A stretch of 64,000 nucleotides of DNA, taken from positions 1 to 64,000 of the forward strand of contig CAMDEX010000004.1 in NCBI GenBank assembly GCA_945897075.1. Reading direction: 5' to 3'. Shown piece after piece: positions 53,301 to 61,099 of the stretch (position 1 is its first letter; every line of letters begins with the position of its first letter). Source of the DNA: Litorilinea aerophila. Lineage in GTDB: Bacteria > Chloroflexota > Anaerolineae > Caldilineales > Caldilineaceae. The notes beneath the pieces are model-generated. The model saw only the letters and a list, made by a program, of their open reading frames with translations. It did not search any database and was not told where the DNA came from. The position numbers were made by a program, and so were the translations under genes.

Positions 53301-56300
53301 CAATGAAAATGGCGTCATTCCCAAAGATTTCACGACCGTCGTGGATATGCTCTTGCAAGTCTGGGGCGCGGGGGGTCCCCAACTCTGGCTGGAAAGCAAA
53401 TGGACGACTGTCGTAGAAGTTTTCGACAGCGTGGATCACCTATTCCGGGGCAGCTATCTGGATTTGGGCAAGAAGACGCCGGACTCGTACATCAAAGTCA
53501 TCCCGATGGGTGACGCGCCCAATGGGGATCCGCCCGCGCCGCCGTCGGAACCGGTAGACATCAAAATCGCGGGCTATACCCAAATCGCCCTGACCGTTCT
53601 GGGCATTGTAGCGTCAATTATTGGCGACGAAACTTTCACAACCGTCATCGACATCCTGACCAAAATCGTGCAGATCTACCAGAAGTTCCGCGCCCTGGTC
53701 GAAACGATCAAAGCGGTGATCGATGTGGTGGACAAAGCCAAGCAGGTGGTGGAGACCGCGGCTCAAGTTGCCACAGAGCTTTCCTCTATGGCGCAGTCAA
53801 TGGCCGTTGTCGGGCTGATCTTTACGGTTGGGATCATCTGGATTTCGGTTCTGGTGCAGATCGGCGACCTCGGTCCTAGCATCGCCCTGACTATTGTGCT
53901 GCGCGCCATTGTGGAGACGGTCCTGGCTGTCGTCCTCTTTGTCGTAGCCCTCATCTACCCCATCGGCACAATCGTTGCCATCGCCATCGGCCTGATCAAA
54001 CTGATCGAGAATCTCATCGGCTTCCAGTTCGATCCCATCTCCCTGCTCTTGGACTGGCTCTTTGGTGTGGAGGCTGTCCAGCGCACAGACTTGAAAGGGG
54101 ATCCCCAATTCGGCGATCTGGTTCTGGATCCTCTACAGCCGGGTGCGGGCATCATTTCGGGCGCCGACTTCCGTCTCAGCCTGCCCGCCACTGCTGCGAT
54201 GAAGACCGTCAACGACGGCGTTAAAAGCGATCTCAACCAATCCTTCACCCAATTGCACGTGGGCCGCTTCGACGACTGGCCCGATCAATACCCCAGCATC
54301 TCTCTGCCCACCCGCGAAGTCTTTAACACATACAAAGACGAGGCGGGCAGCTACTATGCCGACGAATTCCACGCCGCCGAAGCCCACATTATCTATTACA
54401 AAGTGCCCACCGCTGGCTGGTATTTCAGCGCGGGACACAGCGAAACCAAAGGTACTACCAAAGCGGCGGGCAGCGGCTTCAAGCGCACCGACACGCTGTT
54501 GGGCTGGTTGGATGTCTCCCCCTCGTCGGGTATCAACAAGCGGCTGGTGCTGGACATTGCCATGGATGTGCGCATCCGCTACGACCAGTGTTCCACAGTC
54601 GGCGGCTGCGACGCCTATCTCAACGACTCCACCTCCCCGCCCGCCTTCAGCGAATTCTACTTCGACATCCTGCCCTCCTCCCTTCACGCCCTCTGGTATT
54701 GGAGCGAACTCAAGAATATAGACCCCGACGGCGACGGATTGGCCGGTTATGAGGACCCCAAAACCAAAAAAGTCTATGGCTTTGACGCCAACCTCTGCCC
54801 CAACTTCCCCAACGTCAAAAGCTGGGAGCAGTGGGACAGCGACAGCGACGGTCTCTCCGACCTCTTCGAGAAGACGACACCCGGCTTCAATCCGTGCAGC
54901 TCGGACACCGACAAAGACGGTCTCTCTGATGAACGGGAGCTGCTCATCGGCACCCATCCCAACGATACCGACACCGACAACGACGGCCTGACCGACCAGC
55001 AGGAAGAACCCTACGACAACGGCTTTGGCATCACCTGGCCCTGGACAATCACCCTCAGTCAGCAATATCCGGGTATGCCCAACCCGCCTGCTCTCCCCAA
55101 CCCGCGCCGGGCCAACTTTGATGGCGATTATCGCAACGACAAAAAAGAGAAGGAGAAGGCCAGCAGCCCCACCTCCTACAACGCCGTGCCCGTGGGCGAT
55201 GTGCTTACCTTTGGCATCGGCCAGAGCTTCCAACCCGGCGGCAAACAGAGCTTCTCCATCCAGTCCGCGCCCTGGGCCAACACAGAGGCAGTCGGTCTCA
55301 ATGTCAGTCTGACACTGACAATGCCCGTGACACTGGGCAGCCCGACCAACAGCGCCGCGCTCAAACCACCCTTCAACGTGCCCTGGTTAAACTTCGGCTC
55401 GTTGGAGGCTGGCTCCGGTCCGCTGGTCTATCGCTGGCTGCTGCCACCCCTCAGCCTCCACCGCTACCTGCAAATCACCCTGACCGGCGTGCCCGGCGCT
55501 GCCCCGGACCCGGCGGTCATCTACGCCACTTTGGAATATGACGAAGGCGCTGCCCATCAGACTTTTTCAACGGAGACCGCTCTGCTCGTCAACAGCGGCG
55601 GCCCCCACGTCACCTTCACAAATGTCCAGGGCGCGGCGGTCGTCAGCGGCCTAGACAGTGGACAGCGGACGGCAGACGGCGGTCAGTGGTCCGCTGTCCG
55701 CGGTCAGCAGACATCCGACGGCATCGTCACCATCTCCGGTCTGGCCGAGGACCCGGATCGAGTGCAGCAGGTCTTCGTCTGTGTCACCGGCGGCGCCGCC
55801 TGCCCCAACAACGGCTGGAATACGGCTATGGCCGTGGGCGGCAGCTTTTCCACTTGGAGCTTCAACTACGACCCGCCCGTAGAGGGAAGCTACACCGTCT
55901 GGGCATACGCCATAGATGTCTACGGCAAAGCGGGCAGCGCGGCTGGGCCTCTGGTCATCGGTGTCGATCAGGCCGGGCCTAGCGGGTTCAGCCTGAACCA
56001 GAGCGATTTCATCTATGCCAAAACTGTCAACCTGCCCGACCGCTCCCCCGCGCTGCTGCTGACCGGCGAATTGCAGGATGCGACCAGCCCCTACGCGGCC
56101 GGCGCGGGCAGCGTCGCCCTCGTCTACGGCCCAAGCGCGGTCAGCGTCCCGGTGGACCAGCCCGGCCAGCCGAGCAGCCCCTTCACGCTGCCCTGGACGC
56201 CGCCGGTTTGGGGCGAGGGTTCTTCTGTGCGCACAGCCCAGGGCTACTACGAATTGTTGATCGGCGGCGCGGATCAGGCGGGCAACGCTACCGCCACACC

Positions 56301-59300
56301 CAAAACCGTGCGGGTGGTGGTGGACGACACCCCGCCCCTCGTCTACGGCCAGCCGCCCCAGACGCAGGCCGGTCTCAGTCTGGCTCTCTCTGGTCTGGCC
56401 GACGACACCGCCCTCGTGCGTAACCGCACGTCGGACGATAACCCCTTCTTATCAGCCGACACCGCCCACGCCGCCAGCCGCTTCGCCCTGACCAGCGCCA
56501 CAGGCAAGGCAGTGGTGGTGGGCGATCTCAACGGCGACGCCATTGACGACGCTGTGCTGCTCCTGCCCGCGGTCAGCGGGCTGGCTCCCACAGCCTCCAA
56601 AGTGGCTCTCTTCTTCGGCAAACCCGGCGGTCTGCCAGCCCAACTCAGCGCCGCCAACGCCGATGTCACCTTCCAGGGCGAGCTGCCCATCGGCAACAGC
56701 GCCTTTGGCCCCACTGCCGCCCGTGTCGGCGACGTCAACGGCGACGGCGTGGACGACCTCTTCGTGGGCGACCCCGCCGCCGACAGCGGCAAAGGCCGCG
56801 CCTATCTGGTGCTGGGCCGTCGCGGAGTCTGGCCCCAATCCTTCAATCTCTCCGCCGCGGCCTGGAAGCTCAATGTAGCGGGCACAACCGGCTTCGGCGC
56901 TACTGTGGCCGGGGCAAAAGATGTAAACGGCGACGGACTGGCCGACCTCCTCGTCGGCGCGGCCAAATCAGCACCGGGAGCGTCAGCGACCGGCGGCGGC
57001 TGGCTCTTCCTGGGCCGGGAACAGGGCGTTCCCGCTGCCCCCGCCGCCAGCTTCACCCCGCCCGCCGGGGCCACCGCCGCCCCGCCCAGCCTGGCCGGTC
57101 TGGGCGACACCAACGGCGACGGCCTCTCCGATCTGCTCCTCGCCTTCCCCGGCGCGGCCGTGGCTCTGGTCAACGGGCGCACCAGCGACGGCTGGACAGG
57201 TGGCTTCGTCAATCTGGGCAACCAGAGCAATGCGCTCTTCACGGCACGCGGCGCAACGCCGGTTGTGGCTGCTGCGGGCGATGTCAACGGCGATGGCCTG
57301 CTGGATCTGCTCATCGGCGACCCCGCCGCCGCCACACCGACCGTCTTCCTCGTCTACGGCCGCCGCCCAGAAAAGGCATGGCCCACCCTTCCCGCCAGTT
57401 TGGCCCTGGCCACCCAGTCCGACGCCTCCTGGACGGGCGCACGCGGATCCCGTCTGGGCGCGGGGCTGGCCGCGGTCGGCGACGTGGACGACGACGGGCG
57501 TAGCGACCTGCTCGTCGGTCAGCCGGGCAGCGGCGCAGGGCCCAACCGGGCCGGTCTGCTTCTCAGCAACCAGACCCTAGCCACGCTGAACCAGAGCTTT
57601 GACAGCACGGCCCAGATGATTCCGGGCACGGCCAACAGCCAGAAAATGGGCGAATATCTCTCTGCCGGTGATCTCTCCGGCGATCACATCATAGACCTGC
57701 TCCTGGGCGCGCCGGGCGAAAACGCTGCCTACCTGCTCCTGGGCGACTTCGACCCCGGCAGCGTGGCGGGCATCAGCCAGGTGGAGATCGGCTTCTTCGG
57801 CCCCGTGACTGACGCCAGCCAGCCCATTTCCGCCACCCTGCCCGCAGCCTGGACAACCGCCACCCTCGCCAATGTCAACGCCGCCATCACCCCCTGGAAC
57901 GGCGCATTGACCCTCCCCGCTCTGGGCGACTACCGCATCTATGCGCGGGCCAGCGACCGCGCCGGCAACCGCAGCCACGAAAATGGCTGGTATCTGGGCA
58001 GCGTCTGGATCACCGACCCGGCCCAGCCCTTCTCCGGCACACTGGCGCTCAACCCGGCCACCCTGACCGCACAGACAACCATCAGTCTGACCGGCAGCCT
58101 CAACACCAGCCGAGCAGCCCAACAGCTACGCGTCTACGATGGCTACGCCTGGCATCGGCTGCCGCCCCAAACGGGTGGCTGGTCACAGGGCGCGCTGATC
58201 CCCCGCGCCGATCTGCGCAGCCTGACCCTGCGCGCCGTCGCCCGCGACGCCTTCGGCCACACAGCCCAGGCCCAGCAGACCCTCCCTGTGGACACGCTGG
58301 CCGTCAGACTCGCGCTGGCCGCCAACCTGCCCGTCGCCGCCTGGCAGACCGACGCCTCGCCTGTCTTGTCGGTGACGTGGCCCGCGCCGCTGGATGGCAG
58401 CGGGGTGGCTGCCCTCAACGGCGCAATAGACACCAGCCCCCGCACACAACCGACGACGCCCGCGCCCCAAAACCAGCTTTCCAAGATGCTGGACGCGGCC
58501 GGCATCTACTACGCCCACGCCCTGCTGCAGGACGGCGCGGGTAACCGCAACCTGGCCCGCAGCGGCCCTTATCTGGTCAACCGCAGCCAGACGCCATCTG
58601 TCATCTTCCCCGACGGTTATCTGGACATGCGCGGCGGCGAATATCCCAACGGTTCGCTGCTGGGTTACGACCCCTACGCCCTCCACAAACCCGCCGCGCT
58701 CTGGGGCACGTGGGACGCGGCCAAACTCTATCTGGGCTTCCCCGGCGACCGCTGGAACAGAGAGAGCCGTCTGCTCTTTTATCTGGACACCGGCGCGGGC
58801 GGTCTGAACAGTGGGCTGCCGGTTGGCCCTGAACACAAATTGCCCTTTGGCGCAGACTTCGCCCTGCTGGTGGGTGGGGAGAGTGAGAAGGGCTACGAAC
58901 TCTACCAGGCCAATGGCGGCTGGCAAATGGTGGGCGATCCCAAGAGTTTTGTGGCCCGTGAGCAGGACACAGAAGTTGTCTTGGACCGGGCAGAGATAAA
59001 AGCTACCGGCGGGCTGGGCTTGCTCGTCCTGGCGGAAGATAGCGAAGGCGCGTGGGCTGTGCTGCCCGCCGCGGCCCGCCCCACCACCGACGCGCAGATG
59101 GCTGGTGCGCTGACTCTGGGCGCGGCGATGCAGTGGGCAGGTCTGGGCAACGGCGTCAAACCCAACGCCGGGTTAAGCCAGATTCTTGCGCCGCAAGTTT
59201 CTATCCTGACCGAATGGGACAATGTGCTGGTCAGCGGACGCACGGCTACCTTCCGCGTAGTAATCCACAACCCGGACGTCGCTCCCTATGCCAGCGCCCC

Positions 59301-60663
59301 CCTCTCGCTGCAAGTGGATGAGAAACTGGCCCTCTTCTCGGCGGACGGCGCACGCTGCCAATCCTGCCCGGAGCGCGGCCACGACTGGACGCTGCTGGTG
59401 GATGTGGCCGCAGGCGGCACGCAGACGGTGACGGTGCAGGCCAATGTGCTGGGCCAGGACGTGACCGGCGTCGTGCCGCTGCTGCTCAACGCGGGGCTGC
59501 TGAACAGCGGTCTGCCTGCCGCGCCCCAAGCGAAGGCTGTCGCTCAATACTGGCTAGATCACGGCACAGTGGCGATGAAGCAGGCCAACGGGCTTTCGGA
59601 TATTTATGTGCAACCGGGCGAGTTTACAGTGGGTGTGATCGCTGACCTCGACTTCCCTTCGCTGGGCCGCTGTTTCAGCCAGGTGGAAGTGAACCCGGGC
59701 GTGACAGGCTGGCAGCCTGTCTGCTGGCTGGGGGATTGTACAACCGTGCGCGGGACCATCGCCGCGGGTGCGTCCCAGAATCTTCAGGTGCGCACCACCG
59801 GCGTCAATGGGCGCAGCTCGCAGCCGCTGGTGATGAATGTGATCGCCGATAGCGTTGCGCCCACAACGGCGATGTCAGTGACAAAAGTTCTGTCGGGCAG
59901 TCTAGCCTTTGTAGAAGGGCTGGCCTGGGATGAATTCCCCACCACACGCAGCCCGGCGCGTGTGGAGATGAATTTCGACGGCGGCGACTTCTATCCCGCG
60001 CTGCTCACGCCATCCACAAACCGCAGCGTGCAGGCGGCGAATGGGGCGCAGGTGGATGCGGCTGTCACCCACTGGCGGCTGCCCCTGCACCTGACCTGGG
60101 AAGATGGCAAGACGGTGCAAGTGACGGCCCGTTCGATAGATGAGGCGGGCAATGTGGGACGGACGACCAGCCCGATGCAGATCATCCTGGACAATCTTGG
60201 CCCGCAACTGACGATGGCGCAGAAAGAGGGTATGCTACAGGGCACGGCTACGGACGGTTCAGGTGTGGCAGTGCTGGAGATCAGTCTGGATGGGGGCATA
60301 CGTTATGAGCCTGTGGTGTTTGACGAAAAGGGGTGGTCCTACAACCCACTGGCCTGGCGTGGCATTGAGGTAACTGTCGCCATTTTGCGTGGGATCGATG
60401 TTTACGGCAATCGCTCGCTTTTGCTTGCACCCTTTGCGCCCAGCTTTGGCGAGAAATACTATCTCTTCCTGCCCACCCTCAATCGAAACGATGCCGGTGT
60501 GCGTAACGAAAGCAGTCTGCCAACAGGGGTGACAGAATCGCCGGTACTCCCAGAGACGGTAGGGGAGACTGCGTCCGATCAGAATGGGGAATTGATGGAT
60601 ACCGCTCCCATAGAGTCGCCGCGCTGGCTCTTCTTGCCGCTGATGAGCAGCGCTGGTGAATAG
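50368..60663 (+). CDS. Giant envelope protein with TSP3 repeats and a seven-repeat FG-GAP propeller
   Basis: 3431 residues from GTG 50368 (AGGAGA upstream). Order: membrane anchor (about 20-40); beta-rich domain; two hydrophobic helices (about 308-358); first Ca-binding TSP3-like block (DEDGDTLPNGYE, DTNQDGLNDGDE, DNDHDSVPDGMD; 405-520); a long unrecognised region; amphipathic and membrane helices (about 1070-1220); second TSP3 block (DPDGDGLAGYED, DSDSDGLSDLFE, DTDKDGLSDERE, DTDNDGLTDQQE; 1451-1550); Ig-like domains; seven FG-GAP motifs at residues about 2053, 2122, 2185, 2247, 2305, 2372 and 2435, as in integrin alpha propellers; and further Ig-like modules to the end. No sortase or autotransporter signal is seen. 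Adhesion or a cell-surface machine is inferred. Confidence 0.85.
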   Translation: MNSTGNPRRFVPSRLPKRALAALGALILLALAALLYLPASSLGNRMSGQPSGDDLLRWALSNAQDAGSYTVNIALSQSIIPQDPFGMNTQEQWSRFNIRGDIGGTDRARFSVTPGQSSFAQMATTAQEILVRDGTTYEWRPESGVDRWSRVDSAPSLVGMDSDSLSLLSVAKEIHLLEVASGLPGPDGREAEYQRVAFALKGPDILRLLLGRQGALNSQTMDVAQRNETGISGAGELWIDSRGLPAHLILDLSWMRHENIPYRVRAHTETDYTSFGRVFAPARFDPSVAPGAGEPVAELVALDTLQTAMWLPMLAAALALLWLLWRAHRGSRRALRGLTILLLIALLAPSFVSVADAAGLMGGTSASGVEKSAAAVPGSQAGEMLRDIRSMRAGLQSDAGNPASFLDEFGDEDGDTLPNGYEVQYGTSPFAPDSDYDTLSDYEELNGITCAINNGSVVVKSNPLNPDTNQDGLNDGDEFHKGKCGDSYTLGWMWDDDNDHDSVPDGMDLSPFSWSNKQILYEGGNWQAPNYTFETLDQNPDNEATNPYPFYVEMQIRPREAKSLRWAYKHVTWPGDDTAAIQNTDPTIRLLKKIQFGIDYGTSGDVTFVPFLQATVRERDLPTAKAMSVYGVSAAIHKDAAGNPVYENGEQIWDMTIPLMTVERGGQVFAFQIKMLYDRRPGNNDLTRHWKDVRLKWAAVADVLLLDNNGQPAQSPNGGWGLWVYDEAYELTGLQVSRQGGASMLVAAALPTVGYDDGPITLLRGGLEAQFLPGAITLYDIKNRFDTPNNASLEERWGIPQDQQYRVVYDSKQNFKHLDEAIATTTMTTTRQLLDSVFDGWSNLNPTVLYASEQRTSSVNLDEVSNKDYLDITINTCLKPLVTSRSLKLQSYEWAFADGDLFGHWEAMSLDDVLTKVEGEYVASTPANDPFFAEQLIILKMAMTTWQLGVTSVYSIGQVVITDVENLISDAKLTQAFLNENGVIPKDFTTVVDMLLQVWGAGGPQLWLESKWTTVVEVFDSVDHLFRGSYLDLGKKTPDSYIKVIPMGDAPNGDPPAPPSEPVDIKIAGYTQIALTVLGIVASIIGDETFTTVIDILTKIVQIYQKFRALVETIKAVIDVVDKAKQVVETAAQVATELSSMAQSMAVVGLIFTVGIIWISVLVQIGDLGPSIALTIVLRAIVETVLAVVLFVVALIYPIGTIVAIAIGLIKLIENLIGFQFDPISLLLDWLFGVEAVQRTDLKGDPQFGDLVLDPLQPGAGIISGADFRLSLPATAAMKTVNDGVKSDLNQSFTQLHVGRFDDWPDQYPSISLPTREVFNTYKDEAGSYYADEFHAAEAHIIYYKVPTAGWYFSAGHSETKGTTKAAGSGFKRTDTLLGWLDVSPSSGINKRLVLDIAMDVRIRYDQCSTVGGCDAYLNDSTSPPAFSEFYFDILPSSLHALWYWSELKNIDPDGDGLAGYEDPKTKKVYGFDANLCPNFPNVKSWEQWDSDSDGLSDLFEKTTPGFNPCSSDTDKDGLSDERELLIGTHPNDTDTDNDGLTDQQEEPYDNGFGITWPWTITLSQQYPGMPNPPALPNPRRANFDGDYRNDKKEKEKASSPTSYNAVPVGDVLTFGIGQSFQPGGKQSFSIQSAPWANTEAVGLNVSLTLTMPVTLGSPTNSAALKPPFNVPWLNFGSLEAGSGPLVYRWLLPPLSLHRYLQITLTGVPGAAPDPAVIYATLEYDEGAAHQTFSTETALLVNSGGPHVTFTNVQGAAVVSGLDSGQRTADGGQWSAVRGQQTSDGIVTISGLAEDPDRVQQVFVCVTGGAACPNNGWNTAMAVGGSFSTWSFNYDPPVEGSYTVWAYAIDVYGKAGSAAGPLVIGVDQAGPSGFSLNQSDFIYAKTVNLPDRSPALLLTGELQDATSPYAAGAGSVALVYGPSAVSVPVDQPGQPSSPFTLPWTPPVWGEGSSVRTAQGYYELLIGGADQAGNATATPKTVRVVVDDTPPLVYGQPPQTQAGLSLALSGLADDTALVRNRTSDDNPFLSADTAHAASRFALTSATGKAVVVGDLNGDAIDDAVLLLPAVSGLAPTASKVALFFGKPGGLPAQLSAANADVTFQGELPIGNSAFGPTAARVGDVNGDGVDDLFVGDPAADSGKGRAYLVLGRRGVWPQSFNLSAAAWKLNVAGTTGFGATVAGAKDVNGDGLADLLVGAAKSAPGASATGGGWLFLGREQGVPAAPAASFTPPAGATAAPPSLAGLGDTNGDGLSDLLLAFPGAAVALVNGRTSDGWTGGFVNLGNQSNALFTARGATPVVAAAGDVNGDGLLDLLIGDPAAATPTVFLVYGRRPEKAWPTLPASLALATQSDASWTGARGSRLGAGLAAVGDVDDDGRSDLLVGQPGSGAGPNRAGLLLSNQTLATLNQSFDSTAQMIPGTANSQKMGEYLSAGDLSGDHIIDLLLGAPGENAAYLLLGDFDPGSVAGISQVEIGFFGPVTDASQPISATLPAAWTTATLANVNAAITPWNGALTLPALGDYRIYARASDRAGNRSHENGWYLGSVWITDPAQPFSGTLALNPATLTAQTTISLTGSLNTSRAAQQLRVYDGYAWHRLPPQTGGWSQGALIPRADLRSLTLRAVARDAFGHTAQAQQTLPVDTLAVRLALAANLPVAAWQTDASPVLSVTWPAPLDGSGVAALNGAIDTSPRTQPTTPAPQNQLSKMLDAAGIYYAHALLQDGAGNRNLARSGPYLVNRSQTPSVIFPDGYLDMRGGEYPNGSLLGYDPYALHKPAALWGTWDAAKLYLGFPGDRWNRESRLLFYLDTGAGGLNSGLPVGPEHKLPFGADFALLVGGESEKGYELYQANGGWQMVGDPKSFVAREQDTEVVLDRAEIKATGGLGLLVLAEDSEGAWAVLPAAARPTTDAQMAGALTLGAAMQWAGLGNGVKPNAGLSQILAPQVSILTEWDNVLVSGRTATFRVVIHNPDVAPYASAPLSLQVDEKLALFSADGARCQSCPERGHDWTLLVDVAAGGTQTVTVQANVLGQDVTGVVPLLLNAGLLNSGLPAAPQAKAVAQYWLDHGTVAMKQANGLSDIYVQPGEFTVGVIADLDFPSLGRCFSQVEVNPGVTGWQPVCWLGDCTTVRGTIAAGASQNLQVRTTGVNGRSSQPLVMNVIADSVAPTTAMSVTKVLSGSLAFVEGLAWDEFPTTRSPARVEMNFDGGDFYPALLTPSTNRSVQAANGAQVDAAVTHWRLPLHLTWEDGKTVQVTARSIDEAGNVGRTTSPMQIILDNLGPQLTMAQKEGMLQGTATDGSGVAVLEISLDGGIRYEPVVFDEKGWSYNPLAWRGIEVTVAILRGIDVYGNRSLLLAPFAPSFGEKYYLFLPTLNRNDAGVRNESSLPTGVTESPVLPETVGETASDQNGELMDTAPIESPRWLFLPLMSSAGE
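55654..55716. repeat. In-frame period-7 array inside the giant gene
   Basis: Nine heptamers (GACAGTG, GACAGCG, GACGGCA ... GACATCC), 63 bases or 21 codons, so the frame is kept. It encodes a Gly/Ser/Gln/Arg-rich loop (SGQRTADGGQWSAVRGQQTS) between two Ig-like domains. Confidence 0.85.
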
Positions 60664-60688
60664 ACCAGCGGCGTCAGACCCCAAGCGA

Positions 60689-60746
60689 TAGAAACAGAGA
60701 AGAGTTGTCAGGTTATTTACTGCCTGACAATTCTTCTCTGTTTCTA
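60689..60746 (+). terminator. 24-bp hairpin after the giant gene
   Basis: Stem of 24 bases (one mismatch) with a 10-base loop, 26 bases after the stop codon, ending in a T-rich arm (TCTGTTTCT). Confidence 0.7.
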
Positions 60747-60760
60747 GACCTATTCAGATG

Positions 60761-60848
60761 GGTGTGTTCAAAATGAGCTACAAAGTCCCCGGCACTTCAG
60801 AAAGTGCCGGGGACTTTGCCGACCACCCCAACTGATTTTGAACACACC
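60761..60848. mobile_element. 88-bp MITE-like element with 11-bp flanking repeats
   Basis: Terminal inverted repeats GGTGTGTTCAAAAT / ATTTTGAACACACC enclose a 17-bp hairpin (60781-60818, CAAAGTCCCCGGCACTT arm). CTATTCAGATG directly flanks both ends (60750-60760, 60849-60859), as expected of a target-site duplication. Confidence 0.75.
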
Positions 60849-60886
60849 CTATTCAGATGCGCCGCTGCCCCCCCCGTAAAATTCAT

Positions 60887-60915
60887 TTGACAACTACTTT
60901 CTATTTATGTAGAAT
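60887..60915 (+). promoter_or_regulatory. Promoter of the ABC transporter operon
   Basis: TTGACA, 17 bases, TAGAAT, a near-consensus promoter. The leader is about 178 bases and A/C-rich with no hairpin I can name. The promoter begins 28 bases after the MITE copy repeat. Confidence 0.75.
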
Positions 60916-61099
60916 AGGGTGCAACCTACTTACAACCCTTTCCAAACCGAATCCGTCCAATCTTCCCAATCGGTTCTTTCAACCCCCTTTTCTACTTCTA
61001 TTGCGAGGTGATTTATAAGTCAGCAAAGAACAGAAATAGACCCCAATACGCTGCAACCAATACCAATTTGTTTCAATTTGTGAAGTTAGGGAGGAATGT

